A DNA stretch of 64,000 nt. Origin: Microbacterium sp. SZ1 (lineage in GTDB: Bacteria; Actinomycetota; Actinomycetes; Actinomycetales; Microbacteriaceae). The DNA lies in assembly GCF_002362255.1 (NCBI RefSeq), contig NZ_LPVV01000038.1, positions 366,878 to 430,877 of the forward strand, given 5' to 3'. Below, in pieces: positions 26,573 to 34,865 of this stretch. Each line of letters begins with the position of its first letter. Within the stretch, counting starts at the first letter, position 1. The translations under genes were made by a program, and so were the position numbers. The notes under the pieces are model-generated. The model was given only the letters and a program-made list of their open reading frames with translations, made no database searches and was not told where the DNA came from.

Positions 26573-27358
26573 ATGGGGTTCGATGCGGTGTCGACGATCT
26601 CCCCGGCGGGCGACGCCCGCGCCGGGGAGGTGCTCCGGCTGCGCCGGGAGATCAGCCGCATGCAGCGTCGCCGCAGCGACCTCCCCCTGCTCCCGATCGA
26701 CGAGGCCCTCGCCCCGCTGCTCCCCGATCAGGGTCTGCAGGCGGGTGCCGCGTACACGGTGTCTCCTTCCCCCAGCCTCGTGCTCGCTCTGCTCAGCGCT
26801 TCCTCCCGACGCGGTCTCTGGTGCGCCGTGGTCGGCATGCCGACGCTGGGCGTCGAGGCCGCTTCGGCGTTCGGGATCGAGCTGCCCCGGCTGATCCTCG
26901 TCCCCGACCCAGGAGACCGCTGGCTCGCCGCCACCTCCGCTCTCGCCGAGGTCGTGCCCCTCATCGCCGTGCAGCCGGGAGGACGGGTGCGCGATGCCGA
27001 TGTCTCCCGTCTGAGCGCCCGGCTGCGCGACCGCGGCAGCACGCTGCTGGTCACCGAGTCCGAGCATTTCGGAGCGTGGCCGCAGAGCGAGGGGGCCATC
27101 CGCCTGCACGACCAGCAGTGGGAGGGCATCGGCGAGGGCTGGGGACTGATCGAGGGATCGACGGCGACCGTGACCGCACGCACCAGGCACACCCCGACGG
27201 GTGCGAGCGTGCGGGTGCGACTCCCGGGCAGCCACGGTGCCGTCGAGGCGATCGCCGAGCAGGCTGCCGCGGAGACAATCACCGAGCTGACCGCGCTGCC
27301 GACCCTGCGTGAGGGCGACGCGAGCCCGCCCGAGTACCCGCTGGCGGTGGCCGGATGA
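26573..27358 (+). CDS. imuA': ImuA' mutasome accessory protein
   Basis: A 261-aa RecA-fold-like accessory protein of the ImuA'-ImuB-DnaE2 translesion system. Recognition is mainly by position: it is the first gene of the trio, overlaps imuB by 4 bp (ATGA) and lies behind a LexA box. The sequence has RecA-like blocks (GLQAGAAYTVSPSPSLVLALLSASS near residues 54-78, LWCAVVGMPTLG, LPRLILVPDPG) but no proper Walker A, as expected for actinobacterial ImuA'. In mycobacteria ImuA' interacts with ImuB and is needed for damage-induced mutagenesis. ATG 26573 has a weak AGGATGG upstream. Confidence 0.85.
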   Translation: MGFDAVSTISPAGDARAGEVLRLRREISRMQRRRSDLPLLPIDEALAPLLPDQGLQAGAAYTVSPSPSLVLALLSASSRRGLWCAVVGMPTLGVEAASAFGIELPRLILVPDPGDRWLAATSALAEVVPLIAVQPGGRVRDADVSRLSARLRDRGSTLLVTESEHFGAWPQSEGAIRLHDQQWEGIGEGWGLIEGSTATVTARTRHTPTGASVRVRLPGSHGAVEAIAEQAAAETITELTALPTLREGDASPPEYPLAVAG

Positions 27359-28893
27359 CCGCTCCCCTCCGCGTCCTGGTCCTCTGGTTCCCCGACTGGC
27401 CGCTCCGGGCGGCCCTGGGCGGAGCGCCGCCGCATCCGCCCACCGCGATCGTTCATGCCAACACGGTGGTCGCCTGCACGGCGTCGGCGCGAGAGCACGG
27501 CGTGCGCGCAGGCCAGCGCCGCCGCGTCGCGCAGGGGCACATCTCGTCGCTGCGGGTGCTCCCGCACGACCCGGCGCGGGACGAGCGTGCGTTCCTGCCC
27601 GTGCTGCAGCTCATCGAGAAGCACGCGCCGGGTGCCGCCCTGCTGCGCCCCGGCCTCGCCGCGCTGCGGGCACGGGGCATCTCCCGCTATCACGACGGCG
27701 AACCGGAAGCCGGTCACGCTCTGATCCGCATCCTCGCCGAGGCGGGGTATCCCGAGGTGCGCGTGGGGATCGCCGACGGCCCCTTCACCGCCGAACTCGC
27801 CGCCCGCGGTTCCGGGCCCTGCACGGTCGTCCCCTCCGGGCGTGCCGAGGAGTTCCTGCATCCGCTCCCCGTCGGGGTGCTGCGCGACGAGCAGCTCACC
27901 GGGCTGCTCACCCGCCTCGGAGTGCGCACCCTCGGCGAGTTCGCTCGGCTCGACGCGATCGAGGTGCGCGACCGCTTCGGCGAGCGCGGAGCACGACTGC
28001 ACGCCCTCGCGGCCGGCGCCGACTCCCGGGCGGTCGTGCCCCGACCGCCCGACCCGGAGCTCGTGCGCTCCATCGAGTTCGAGACCCCGCTGGCGGGTGC
28101 CGACCAGGTGGCCTTCGCGGTGCGGCAGACCTCGGATGCGGTGATGCTCGCCCTGGCCGACGCCTCGGTGGTCTGCACGGAGGTGCGCATCGACCTCACC
28201 GACGACGACGGTCGCGTGTACTCCCGCACCTGGCTGCATCCGACCTGCTTCGACGCGGCGGATCTCGTCGACCGCGTGCGCTGGCAGCTCGAGGCGCTGG
28301 CTGGCGAGTCGGCGAAGGAGCCGGTCGACGAGGCGCGGGCCTTCGGCGGCATCGCGATGGTGCGCATCGTGCCGACGGCCGTCGACGACGCCGCCCATCA
28401 CCAGCCGGGCCTCTTCGGCTCCGGCACAGATGAGCGCCTCCACCACGCCGTCTCGCGTGTGCAGACGATGCTGGGCCATCAGGGCGTCGTGACGGCTGCG
28501 CTCTCGGGCGGTCGCTGGCTCGCCGACCGGCAGGTGCTGACCCCGTGGGGTGAGCGATCCGTCGCGCCGCGCGACCCCGATCAGCCCTGGCCGGGGAGCC
28601 TTCCCGACCCGCTCCCCGCCGAGGTCTTCCGTCCTCCTCGACCCATCGGCGTGCAGACACCGGAGGGAGAGTCGGTGCAGATCGATGAGAGAGGAGCGCT
28701 CTCCGCGGTCCCCGCGCGGATCGACGGCGTCGAGGTGCGCGCCTGGGCCGGCCCCTGGCCTATCCACGAGAGACGGTGGGAGAGCTCGGGCGGCAAGAGG
28801 GGGCACCGGCTGCAGATCGTCGACGGCCAGGATCGTGCGTGGCTGGTCTTCTCCGCCGGCGACCGCTGGTGGGCCGAGGGGCGGTATCGCTGA
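27355..28893 (+). CDS. imuB: ImuB, catalytically dead Y-family polymerase adaptor
   Basis: A 512-aa Y-family polymerase-like protein. Fold landmarks include VLVLWFPDWPLRAAL at the N-terminus and the helix-hairpin region LLTRLGVRTLGEFARLDAIEVRDRFG (about residues 184-209). The catalytic Asp of the first palm motif is replaced and the usual S-x-D-E pair is absent, as in known ImuB, so it is probably not a polymerase. A beta-clamp-type motif QPGLFG (about residues 349-354) is present, consistent with its role of tethering DnaE2 to the clamp. It overlaps imuA by 4 bp and dnaE2 by 1 bp (TGATG). Confidence 0.9.
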   Translation: MTAPLRVLVLWFPDWPLRAALGGAPPHPPTAIVHANTVVACTASAREHGVRAGQRRRVAQGHISSLRVLPHDPARDERAFLPVLQLIEKHAPGAALLRPGLAALRARGISRYHDGEPEAGHALIRILAEAGYPEVRVGIADGPFTAELAARGSGPCTVVPSGRAEEFLHPLPVGVLRDEQLTGLLTRLGVRTLGEFARLDAIEVRDRFGERGARLHALAAGADSRAVVPRPPDPELVRSIEFETPLAGADQVAFAVRQTSDAVMLALADASVVCTEVRIDLTDDDGRVYSRTWLHPTCFDAADLVDRVRWQLEALAGESAKEPVDEARAFGGIAMVRIVPTAVDDAAHHQPGLFGSGTDERLHHAVSRVQTMLGHQGVVTAALSGGRWLADRQVLTPWGERSVAPRDPDQPWPGSLPDPLPAEVFRPPRPIGVQTPEGESVQIDERGALSAVPARIDGVEVRAWAGPWPIHERRWESSGGKRGHRLQIVDGQDRAWLVFSAGDRWWAEGRYR

Positions 28894-31800
28894 TGGGCTG
28901 GCACAACCCTCCGCAGACCTGGCGCGAGCTCGAACGCACCCTGAGCGGCGAGGAGTCGCCGTATCCGATCGGCGGTCCCGAGCCCCGCCTCGACCGCCCA
29001 GACCCCGGACCGGTCAGCACCCGGAAGAAGCGGAATCCGCCGACAGCGGTCACCCGTCCGACCGACCCCGTGCCCTATGCCGAGCTGCACGCGCATTCGT
29101 CGTACTCCTTCCTCGACGGGGCGTCGTCACCGGAAGACCTCCTCGCCGAGGCCGAACGGCTCGGCCTCTCGGCGCTGGCACTCACCGACCACGACGGCTT
29201 CTACGGTGCGGCGCGCTTCGCGGAGGTCGCGGAGCTGATGGAGGTGGAGGTGCAGACCGTGTACGGCGCCGAGCTCTCCCTCGGGCTCGATGGGCCGCAG
29301 CGCGGGGCGGCCGATCCGGTCGGTGATCATCTGCTCGTGCTCGCCGACGGCCTCGAGGGCTACCACCGTCTGTCGGCATCGATGACGGGAGCGCACCTCC
29401 GAGGCGGCGAGAAAGGACGGCCGGTCTACGACATCGACGAGCTCGCGGCGACGGCCGAGGGGCACTGGACGGTGCTCACCGGATGCCGCAAGGGAGCCGT
29501 CCGCCGAGGACTCGAGGCCGGCGACGCGATGACCCCGTTGCGCCGGCTCATCGACCTCTTCGGTCGGGACCGCGTGGCCGTCGAGCTCTTCGACCACGGC
29601 GACCCGCTGGACACCCGCCGTAACGACGCGCTCGCCGACCTGGCCCGTCGGCTGCGGCTCCCTGTGGTCGCGACGAACAACGTGCACTACGCGACACCCG
29701 ACAGGGCAGCCCTCGCCGAAGCGGTCTCGGCGGTGCGAGCGGTGCGCAGCATGGACGAGCTCGACGGCTGGCTGCCCGTGCACGGTGGGGCGCACCTGCG
29801 CAGCGGCGCCGAGATGGCAGCCCGGTTCCGCCGCTACCCCGGGGCGATCACCTCCGGGCTCGAGATCGCCGCGGCATCGGCCTTCCCGCTGCGACGCGCG
29901 CGCCCAGCTCTCCCGAAGCAGGAGGTGCCGGAGGGGCACACCCCCATGACCTGGCTGCGGCACCTCGTGTGGGAGGCGGTGCCGATGAAGTATCCCCGCC
30001 TGGACGACGACGGCCGTCGGCGGATCCACCGCGAGCTCGACGTCATCGAGGAGAAGGACTTCCCCGGCTACTTCCTCATCGTGCACGGCATCGTGGCCGA
30101 GGCGCGGCGACGCGGCATCCTGTGCCAGGGCCGCGGCTCGGCTGCGGCGAGCGCGGTCTGCTACCTGCTGGGCATCACCGCGGTCGACCCCATCCTCTAC
30201 CGGCTTCCGTTCGAGAGATTCCTCGCGACCACCCGCTCGGAGGAACCGGACATCGACGTGGACTTCGACTCCGACCGCCGCGAGGAGATCATCCAGTGGG
30301 TCTACCGCGAGTACGGGCGGGAGCGCGCAGCGCAGGTCGCGAACGTCATCCAGTACCGCCCCAAGAACGCCGTGCGCGACATGGCCAGGGCACTCGGGCA
30401 CTCGGTGGGGCAGCAGGACGCGTGGTCCCGCCAGGTCGACGGCTGGAGCACGAGGCTGGAGGTCGCCGACGAGCACGACATCCCGGCGAACGTGCTGGAG
30501 TACGCGGGCGAGCTGCTGAAGGCTCCCCGGCACCTCGGCATCCACTCCGGCGGGATGGTGCTCACGGCGAGACCGGTGGGCGAGGTCGTCCCCGTCGAGC
30601 ACGCCCGCATGGAGAACCGCACCGTCATCCAGTGGGACAAGGACGACGCGGCCTGGATGGGACTGGTGAAGTTCGACCTGCTGGGCCTCGGCATGCTCGC
30701 CGCCCTGCAGCACTGCTTCGACCTGATCCGCGATGCCACCGGGGAGGAGTGGACGCTGGAGACGCTGCCGAAGGAGGAGCCGGCCGTCTACGACATGCTC
30801 TGCCGGGCCGACTCGATCGGCGTGTTCCAGGTGGAGTCGCGAGCGCAGATCGGTCTGCTCCCCCGTCTGCAGCCGCGTCGCTTCTATGACCTGGCGATCC
30901 AGATCGCGCTGATCCGTCCCGGCCCCATCCAGGGCGGGGCCGTGCATCCGTTCGTCCGCCGGAAGATGGCGAAGGACGCCCTCGACGAGGAGAACCGCGC
31001 CCGCGCCGCCAGGGGTGAGGAGCCGGTGGTGCTGGAGGTCCCGTACCCGCATGAGGATCTCAAGCCGATCCTGGAGCGGACCCTCGGCATTCCGATCTTC
31101 CAGGAGCAGCTGATCCAGATGGCCACAGCGATCGGCGACTGCACAGCGGACGAGGCCGACCTGCTGCGACGGGCCATGGGTTCCAAGCGCGGTCTCGAGA
31201 AGATCGAGAAGGTGCGCGACAAGCTCTACGCGGGGATGACGCGGCGTGGCCTCTCGAAGGACCAGGCCGACCGGATCTACGCGCAGATCCAGGCGTTCTC
31301 GAACTTCGGCTTCGCGGAGTCGCACTCCCTCTCGTTCGCGCTGCTCGTCTACGCCAGCTCCTGGTTGAAGCTGCACTACCCCGCGGCGTTCCTCGCCGGT
31401 CTCTTGCGCTCACAGCCCATGGGCTTCTACTCCCCGGCGACCCTGACGGCCGACGCGCGCCGTCATGGCGTGGAGGTGAGGCGGCCCGATCTGCACGCGT
31501 CGGCAGCCACCGACTCCCTGGAGCCTCTCTCTGAGACGACGGAGCGGATGCCGACGGGCCTCGACTCATGCCGAGAGGCCGACCAGCCGGACACCCCTCG
31601 TTACGACCGCACGCTGCCCGACGAGTCGGCGGCTCACCGACGTGACGGCGGGTATGCGGTCAGGCTCGGCCTCAGCGGCGTCCGCGGCATCGGGCTCCCC
31701 CTGGCCGAACGGATCGTCGCGGAGCGCGAGGCGCACGGGCGGTACCGCGACCTGCACGACCTCGTGCGGAGGACCGATGCCACAGCCGCGCAGCTGGAGA

Positions 31801-32357
31801 CTCTGGCCACGGCCGGCGCGTTCGAGTCGCTGGGTCTGCAGCGGCGAGAGGCGATGTGGCTCGCAGGAGCGGCGGCCGAGGATCGATCCCGGTTCCTGCC
31901 CGGCACCGTCGTCTCGGTGCAGCCGCCGCTGTTCGCCGATCAGTCGAGCTACGAGCAGCTGTCGTCGGACCTCTGGGCGACCGGAGTCTCCACCGATGAT
32001 CACCCGATGGCGCACTTCCGCGCGGCGCTGACCGATCGCGGCGTGCTCACCTCCCATGACCTCCAATCGCACGAGACCGGCCGCCGGGTCGAGGTCGCGG
32101 GGCTCGTCACGCATCGGCAGCGACCGGCGACCGCGGCGGGCGTCACTTTCCTGAATCTCGAGGACGAGAGAGGCCTGGTCAACGTCATCTGCTCGACCGG
32201 GGTGTGGGGGCGCTACCGGCGGATCGCTCGTGATTCGCCGGCGCTCATCATCCGCGGCATCCTGGAGCGATCCCCCGAGGGGGTGATCAACATCCTCGCC
32301 GACGCGTTCGAAGACCTGCGGACGGGCGTCGCGCACCGTTCGCGAGACTTCCGCTGA
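28893..32357 (+). CDS. dnaE2: Error-prone DNA polymerase III alpha subunit DnaE2
   Basis: C-family translesion polymerase of 1154 aa, slightly longer than usual because of an N-terminal segment of about 60 residues (GWHNPPQTWRELERT onward) and a Ser/Glu/Arg insert near residues 870-915. The PHP domain begins YAELHAHSSYSFLDGAS (about 64-80); the palm has PDIDVDFDSDRRE with the catalytic aspartates (about 452-464); the fingers, a helix-hairpin-helix region (LSGVRGIGLPLAERI, about 928-942) and a C-terminal OB fold follow. ATG 28893 shares a base with the imuB stop. The earlier in-frame starts lie inside imuB and are rejected. Confidence 0.95.
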   Translation: MGWHNPPQTWRELERTLSGEESPYPIGGPEPRLDRPDPGPVSTRKKRNPPTAVTRPTDPVPYAELHAHSSYSFLDGASSPEDLLAEAERLGLSALALTDHDGFYGAARFAEVAELMEVEVQTVYGAELSLGLDGPQRGAADPVGDHLLVLADGLEGYHRLSASMTGAHLRGGEKGRPVYDIDELAATAEGHWTVLTGCRKGAVRRGLEAGDAMTPLRRLIDLFGRDRVAVELFDHGDPLDTRRNDALADLARRLRLPVVATNNVHYATPDRAALAEAVSAVRAVRSMDELDGWLPVHGGAHLRSGAEMAARFRRYPGAITSGLEIAAASAFPLRRARPALPKQEVPEGHTPMTWLRHLVWEAVPMKYPRLDDDGRRRIHRELDVIEEKDFPGYFLIVHGIVAEARRRGILCQGRGSAAASAVCYLLGITAVDPILYRLPFERFLATTRSEEPDIDVDFDSDRREEIIQWVYREYGRERAAQVANVIQYRPKNAVRDMARALGHSVGQQDAWSRQVDGWSTRLEVADEHDIPANVLEYAGELLKAPRHLGIHSGGMVLTARPVGEVVPVEHARMENRTVIQWDKDDAAWMGLVKFDLLGLGMLAALQHCFDLIRDATGEEWTLETLPKEEPAVYDMLCRADSIGVFQVESRAQIGLLPRLQPRRFYDLAIQIALIRPGPIQGGAVHPFVRRKMAKDALDEENRARAARGEEPVVLEVPYPHEDLKPILERTLGIPIFQEQLIQMATAIGDCTADEADLLRRAMGSKRGLEKIEKVRDKLYAGMTRRGLSKDQADRIYAQIQAFSNFGFAESHSLSFALLVYASSWLKLHYPAAFLAGLLRSQPMGFYSPATLTADARRHGVEVRRPDLHASAATDSLEPLSETTERMPTGLDSCREADQPDTPRYDRTLPDESAAHRRDGGYAVRLGLSGVRGIGLPLAERIVAEREAHGRYRDLHDLVRRTDATAAQLETLATAGAFESLGLQRREAMWLAGAAAEDRSRFLPGTVVSVQPPLFADQSSYEQLSSDLWATGVSTDDHPMAHFRAALTDRGVLTSHDLQSHETGRRVEVAGLVTHRQRPATAAGVTFLNLEDERGLVNVICSTGVWGRYRRIARDSPALIIRGILERSPEGVINILADAFEDLRTGVAHRSRDFR

Positions 32358-32377
32358 GTCGAGACCTCAGGGGCACG

Positions 32378-32824
32378 TCACCAGAAGCGGTCGGTCTCCG
32401 GCTCGGGAACCCCGTCTGACCCGCCCCAGCGGTCGGCCTCGGCCTTGGCCGCCTCGACCGCAGCATCGGCGCCGAGCAGCGCCGTCCGGGCGTTCGTCTC
32501 CCCAGCGCCGTCTCCATCGACATCGATCGTGAGCACCGTGCGCGAGCCTGCACCGATCGTCGCAGCACTGATCGTCGCAGCGTCGATCGTCTCCCGGCCG
32601 ATCGTCTCTCCGCCGATCGTGACCGTGCAGTCGAGTACTCGCCCCGACCACCGGACGACGTCACCGCGCGTGCCCTCGTCCCGTACGTAGCAGACGCCGC
32701 TGTCGAGGTCCACGATCTGCAGCACCGATGCCCGCCCGCTCTCCGCGTCGACGGCCTCCATGACGTCGACGCGATGTCCCCGTGCGACGGCGAGATGGGC
32801 GTTCAGCACGAGCCTTCTGTCCAT
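32378..32824 (-). CDS. Hypothetical protein with five TIxxx repeats
   Basis: A 148-aa soluble protein I do not recognise. It begins with a mixed alpha/beta-looking part (VLNAHLAVARGHRVDVMEAV, ASVLQIVDLDSGVCYV) and holds one cysteine. The middle (about residues 69-93) is a run of pentapeptides TIGGE, TIGRE, TIDAA, TISAA, TIGAG encoded by a 15-bp DNA repeat, and the end is acidic. TAGAGT lies 6 nt before ATG 32824, which supports a real, leaderless gene. It is convergent with dnaE2 (20-bp gap). Confidence 0.65.
   Translation of the reverse strand: MDRRLVLNAHLAVARGHRVDVMEAVDAESGRASVLQIVDLDSGVCYVRDEGTRGDVVRWSGRVLDCTVTIGGETIGRETIDAATISAATIGAGSRTVLTIDVDGDGAGETNARTALLGADAAVEAAKAEADRWGGSDGVPEPETDRFW
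32555..32629 (-). repeat. Five tandem degenerate 15-bp repeats inside a gene
   Basis: GATCGT begins at 32555, 32570, 32585, 32600 and 32615, exactly 15 bp apart, with another copy at 32525 in the same phase. The remaining 9 bp of each unit vary. It encodes the TIxxx pentapeptides of the hypothetical protein. Confidence 0.85.
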
Positions 32825-32830
32825 GGGTCC

Positions 32831-32836
32831 ACTCTA
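32831..32836 (-). promoter_or_regulatory. -10 element TAGAGT of the TIxxx-repeat gene
   Basis: Minus-strand TAGAGT with 6 nt to ATG 32824. Confidence 0.55.
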
Positions 32837-32918
32837 GGAGTGCGGATGCCGAAGGCAACCCCGGGTGCGATTCCCACCGCGCACGCAAAACCCGGAAGAA
32901 ACATTCGTACATTTCTTT

Positions 32919-32957
32919 GTCCCCCAAATGGCGGACAAGGATGATTAGCGATATTCT
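32919..32957 (+). promoter_or_regulatory. Possible promoter with CCCCCAAATGG activator-like site
   Basis: GTCCCCCAAATGG at 32919-32931 is followed 20 bp later by TATTCT (32952-32957). The same 13 bp occurs in the promoter region of the lipoprotein gene (54948-54960), again centred roughly 40 bp before the predicted transcription start, which hints at a shared activator. No binding protein is identified. Confidence 0.4.
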
Positions 32958-32988
32958 GCTCAGAGTAGCGGGGGCTACCGGCTGACTT

Positions 32989-33135
32989 ATGGGGAGAACA
33001 GCCGATGAGAGCAGCGAGATCTTCGCCGCCCTCCCCCTCCGTCCGGGTAGGACGGTGGGCCCTCTCGAGCGATCTGAACTGGGGCGGATGACTCGAGAGG
33101 GCAACCAGTCCCGATCCCGCTCCGCCGTCTCGTAG
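32989..33135 (+). CDS. Candidate small ORF, 48 codons
   Basis: An ATG at 32989 opens a 48-codon frame (MGRTADESSEIFAALPLRPG at its start, Arg/Ser-rich end) with mostly G/C third positions. A second, out-of-frame ATG at 33005 preceded by GGGGAG gives 28 codons. Neither has a convincing ribosome-binding site and start together, and no family is recognised. It is listed because a promoter-like element lies just upstream and a hairpin inside or after; it may equally be a non-coding RNA or nothing. Confidence 0.22.
   Translation: MGRTADESSEIFAALPLRPGRTVGPLERSELGRMTREGNQSRSRSAVS
33059..33102 (+). repeat. 11-bp inverted repeat, possible terminator
   Basis: Perfect arms GCCCTCTCGAG and CTCGAGAGGGC separated by 22 nt. 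It lies about 100 bp after the possible promoter at 32919-32957, with no T-run following. It could end a small transcript. Confidence 0.5.
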
Positions 33136-33219
33136 TGTGCTGTTCGGCGTCCGTCAAGCCCCGGTCCTCGCGGACTGCGCGCGCCGTACCGTCGATCCCT
33201 CAGGGAGGATCGTGCACCC

Positions 33220-34083
33220 ATGACCGCAGCCCGACCGAACGGTCGCATCCGCATCGGCGTCTCCGGATGGAAGTACGCCAGCTGGCGAGGCGACTTCTAC
33301 CCGAAGGGGCTCGCGCAGCGCCGTGAGCTCGAGTACATCGGCCAGCACTTCTCCAGCGCGGAGCTCAACGGATCGTTCTACTCGCTGCAGCGTCCGGAGA
33401 GCTATCGCCGGTGGCGGTCGGAGGTGTCGGAGGACTTCGTCTTCGCCGTCAAAGGCTCCCGGTACGTGACGCACATGCTCCGCCTGCGCGATACCGAGCA
33501 GGGGTTGGCGAACTTCTTCGCGTCCGGCGTCCTCGCCCTCGGCGCCCAGCTCGGACCGATCCTGTGGCAGCTCCCCGAACGGCAGACCTACGACCCCGAC
33601 GTCCTCGAGGCGTTCCTCTCGAACCTCCCTCCGTCGACGGGCGAGGCTCTCGATCTCGCGAGGCGGCACGACGAGCGACTCGACGGCCGCGCCTGGCTGC
33701 AGATCGAGGAGGACCGGCCCCTGCGCTACGCGCTCGAACCGAGATCCGACACCTTCGCCGATCCGGAGGCGCTTCGACTCCTGCAGCGGCACGGCACCGC
33801 CCTCGTCGCCGCCGACACCGCCGGCCGGTGGCCACGGTTCGACGCCCTCACGAGCGACTTCGCGTACGTCCGGTTGCACGGCGCGCAGATGCTGTATCAC
33901 AGCGGGTACACGGCGGCCGAGCTGTCGGAATGGGCCGGTGTCGTCAGCGCCTGGGCCGACGGATCGGGCGCGAGCGACGGACTCCCCCGCGACGTCTACG
34001 TGTACTTCGACAACGACGCCCGCGGGCACGCGCCGCACGACGCCGAAGGGCTGGCGACGCTCGTGGGGGCGCTCGCGCGCTGA
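33220..34083 (+). CDS. DUF72 family protein
   Basis: A 287-aa protein of the YecE/DUF72 family, a TIM-barrel-like fold of unknown biochemical role. Family landmarks are the start IRIGVSGWKYASWRGDFYPKG (about residues 5-25), the SSAELNGSFYSLQRPESYRRW stretch, FAVKGSRYVTH, LGPILWQLPE, and near the end FAYVRLHG and DVYVYFDNDARGHAPHDA. ATG 33220 is 12 nt after GGGAGGA, a rather long spacing. It is convergent with the TetR gene, whose stop adjoins its own. Confidence 0.88.
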   Translation: MTAARPNGRIRIGVSGWKYASWRGDFYPKGLAQRRELEYIGQHFSSAELNGSFYSLQRPESYRRWRSEVSEDFVFAVKGSRYVTHMLRLRDTEQGLANFFASGVLALGAQLGPILWQLPERQTYDPDVLEAFLSNLPPSTGEALDLARRHDERLDGRAWLQIEEDRPLRYALEPRSDTFADPEALRLLQRHGTALVAADTAGRWPRFDALTSDFAYVRLHGAQMLYHSGYTAAELSEWAGVVSAWADGSGASDGLPRDVYVYFDNDARGHAPHDAEGLATLVGALAR

Positions 34084-34686
34084 TCAGCGCCGCAGACGTG
34101 CCCGCAGCGACTCGACGAGCAGCGACACCCCGACCTCGAACGTCCGGTCGGAGCGCGCATCGCCACGGACCGCCCCGTCGAGGATCCTGCCGAGCGTGCG
34201 GGTCTCGCCGCCTGGCGCCCACACGTCGTCCGGCGAGGCGAGATCGAGACCGAAGCCGATGGCGAAGGCGTCGATCACCGCGATGATCGTGAGCACCTCA
34301 TCCTCGGGGAAGCCGGCCTCGACGAGCACCGTGGCGAGGTCGTCGTAGGCGGCGATGACGGCGGGATGCGTGATCGTCTTGCCGATCAGCAGGGGCACGA
34401 GCTGCGGGTGATCCGCATACATCCGGCGCTGCGCACGGAGCAGCTCCAGGACGAACTCATCCCACGCCTCTCCGCTCGGGGCGACCCGATACTCCTCGAT
34501 CAGACGGCCCCGCATGAGCTCCACGATCCCGTCCATCCCGTCGACGTGGTTGTAGAGGGAGGAGGGGCGCACCGCGAGCCGGCGCGCGATGGCGTTGACC
34601 CCGAACGGCTCACCGGCCCGCGAGAGCTCCAAGCCGGTCGCTCCGATGATGTCGGGCGACAGCAGCGGTGTCGTCGGTCGGGGCAT
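34084..34686 (-). CDS. TetR-family transcriptional regulator
   Basis: A 200-aa repressor. The N-terminal helix-turn-helix lies in FGVNAIARRLAVRPSSLYNHVDG (about residues 28-50). The C-terminal half is the helical ligand and dimer domain of the TetR_C type (YADHPQLVPLLIGK, VIDAFAIGFGLDL). It is divergent from an MFS transporter and amidohydrolase unit, and two palindromes ATTCGT-N2-ACGAA(T/C) lie between them, so it probably represses both itself and the transporter operon. A TATTAT -10 candidate is at 34749-34754 on the minus strand. The ligand is unknown. Confidence 0.88.
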   Translation of the reverse strand: MPRPTTPLLSPDIIGATGLELSRAGEPFGVNAIARRLAVRPSSLYNHVDGMDGIVELMRGRLIEEYRVAPSGEAWDEFVLELLRAQRRMYADHPQLVPLLIGKTITHPAVIAAYDDLATVLVEAGFPEDEVLTIIAVIDAFAIGFGLDLASPDDVWAPGGETRTLGRILDGAVRGDARSDRTFEVGVSLLVESLRARLRR

Positions 34687-34763
34687 GGCGCTCGCTCTCG
34701 GTCATCATGACGCCGATGAAGGTCTTCCCCTCGGCATCCCTCCTGTGCATAATAGTGAACACC

Positions 34764-34794
34764 ATTCGTTGACGAACACCATTCGTTTACGAAT
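34764..34794. promoter_or_regulatory. Paired palindromic TetR operators
   Basis: ATTCGT-TT-ACGAAT (34781-34794) is a perfect palindrome; ATTCGT-TG-ACGAAC (34764-34777) differs at one position. Their centres are 17 bp apart and the surrounding GAACACCATTCGTT is repeated directly. A TTGACG -35-like hexamer is embedded at 34769-34774. The position between divergent tetR and MFS genes fits a TetR regulator bound as two dimers. Confidence 0.8.
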
Positions 34795-34865
34795 CGCGCC
34801 CGACCCGCGGCGCCCGCGCCCTCACTCCTCCGCACAGCGACGTGCCCCCTTCCTCTCGGAGCCTC

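Larger units (their letters stand above)
32825..33219. other. 395-bp intergenic stretch of lower GC with promoter-like signals
   Basis: No recognised protein family is encoded here. It holds, in order: the leaderless promoter of the minus-strand hypothetical gene; an A/T-richer patch (about 32885-32960); a GTCCCCCAAATGG motif (32919-32931); TATTCT (32952-32957) as a possible plus-strand -10; two overlapping small ORFs; an 11-bp inverted repeat (33059-33102); and a purine-rich stretch before the DUF72 gene. Confidence 0.7.

Noticed and set aside
29127..31376. 749-codon open frame on the minus strand opposite dnaE2
   Set aside because: Antisense shadow with Arg/Asp/Val-rich low-information sequence; dnaE2 is unmistakable.
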